Program-made: the position numbers and the translations under genes | Source: Ascarosepion bandense | Lineage: Eukaryota > Mollusca > Cephalopoda > Sepiida > Sepiidae | Direction of reading: 5' to 3' | DNA: 64,000 bases | NCBI GenBank assembly: GCA_037127315.1 | Contig: JBBBDQ010000332.1 | Location: forward strand, 2,247,501-2,311,500 | Part shown: positions 63,887 to 64,000 of the stretch, in pieces | Position numbering within the stretch: position 1 is the stretch's first letter | How the letters are laid out: every line of letters begins with the position of its first letter | The notes under the pieces: model-generated | The model's database searches: none | Seen by the model: the letters and a program-made list of their open reading frames with translations, nothing else | What the model was told of the DNA's origin: nothing

Positions 63887-64000
63887 TCTAAACTTGTTTA
63901 TAAATGAAACTTTGACACTGTGTGTGTGTCTGTGTGTGTGTGTGTCCGTTACCTATAGACTCCAAAACGGCTGAACCGATTTTCTTGAAAATTTACACAG
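63887..64000 (+). mobile_element. Helitron, 5' end (runs off the window)
   Basis: Starts TCTAAACTTGTTTATAAATG after an A, has a GT-rich leader, then tccaaaacggctgaaccgat, as in the 6707 copy. The 3' end is outside the window. Confidence 0.85.

Overview
This window is a gene-poor, repeat-saturated stretch of an animal nuclear genome, most likely a cephalopod and probably an octopus. That is an inference from the tRNA-derived SINE families, the extreme density of (TA)n, (CA)n, (GATA)n and (GAA)n microsatellites, and the mix of LINE, Helitron and Tc1/mariner copies. I find no intact host gene, tRNA gene, operon or CRISPR array. Nearly all recognisable coding sequence belongs to decayed mobile elements, and most long open frames are translations of microsatellites.

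Layout. 0-7.5 kb: LINE 3' end, two Helitrons, palindromic (TA)-flanked units, opposed tRNA SINEs, an RTE fragment. 7.55-9.64 kb: a DNA transposon with CACTG termini and a broken transposase-like gene. 9.7-13.8 kb: a nearly complete LINE with a restriction-like endonuclease, plus fragments. 13.9-16.4 kb: RTE fragments and a two-unit VNTR element. 17.5-20.1 kb: a 2.6 kb purine-only tract. 20.3-25.3 kb: SINE, long-TIR element, Tc1 remnant, APE-type LINE (minus strand). 25.4-27.1 kb: Penelope-like 5' pieces around an inverted hammerhead ribozyme pair. 27.3-36.7 kb: LINE/RTE debris, a 5S rRNA relic, four- and fifteen-unit VNTR elements, a mariner fragment, a perfect 277 bp direct repeat. 37-44.6 kb: palindromic ribozyme-like units, an RTE copy lodged in one arm of an inverted duplication that carries an exon-like segment, and a Helitron. 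44.9-51.7 kb: LINE 3' end, RTE debris, a CT minisatellite and a second long APE-type LINE. 52-59.4 kb: a mosaic of short modules bounded by (TA)n, including the best hammerhead ribozyme (58291-58333, minus). 59.5-64 kb: head-to-head RTE pieces, GA minisatellite, LINE and SINE pieces, and the start of a fourth Helitron.

How the parts relate. Three autonomous LINE types (APE-type, RTE-type, RLE-type) left 5'-truncated copies. A non-autonomous VNTR element shares the 3' tail of the APE-type LINE, so that LINE may mobilise it. Many of the (TA)-bounded units combine a hammerhead-like fold with a short conserved peptide and end at nearly the same boundary; the best explanation is non-autonomous derivatives of Penelope-like retroelements. 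A 5S rRNA-tRNA chimeric SINE is a further unusual find. Ribozyme calls rest on folds checked by eye, and family names on recognised motifs, not database searches.
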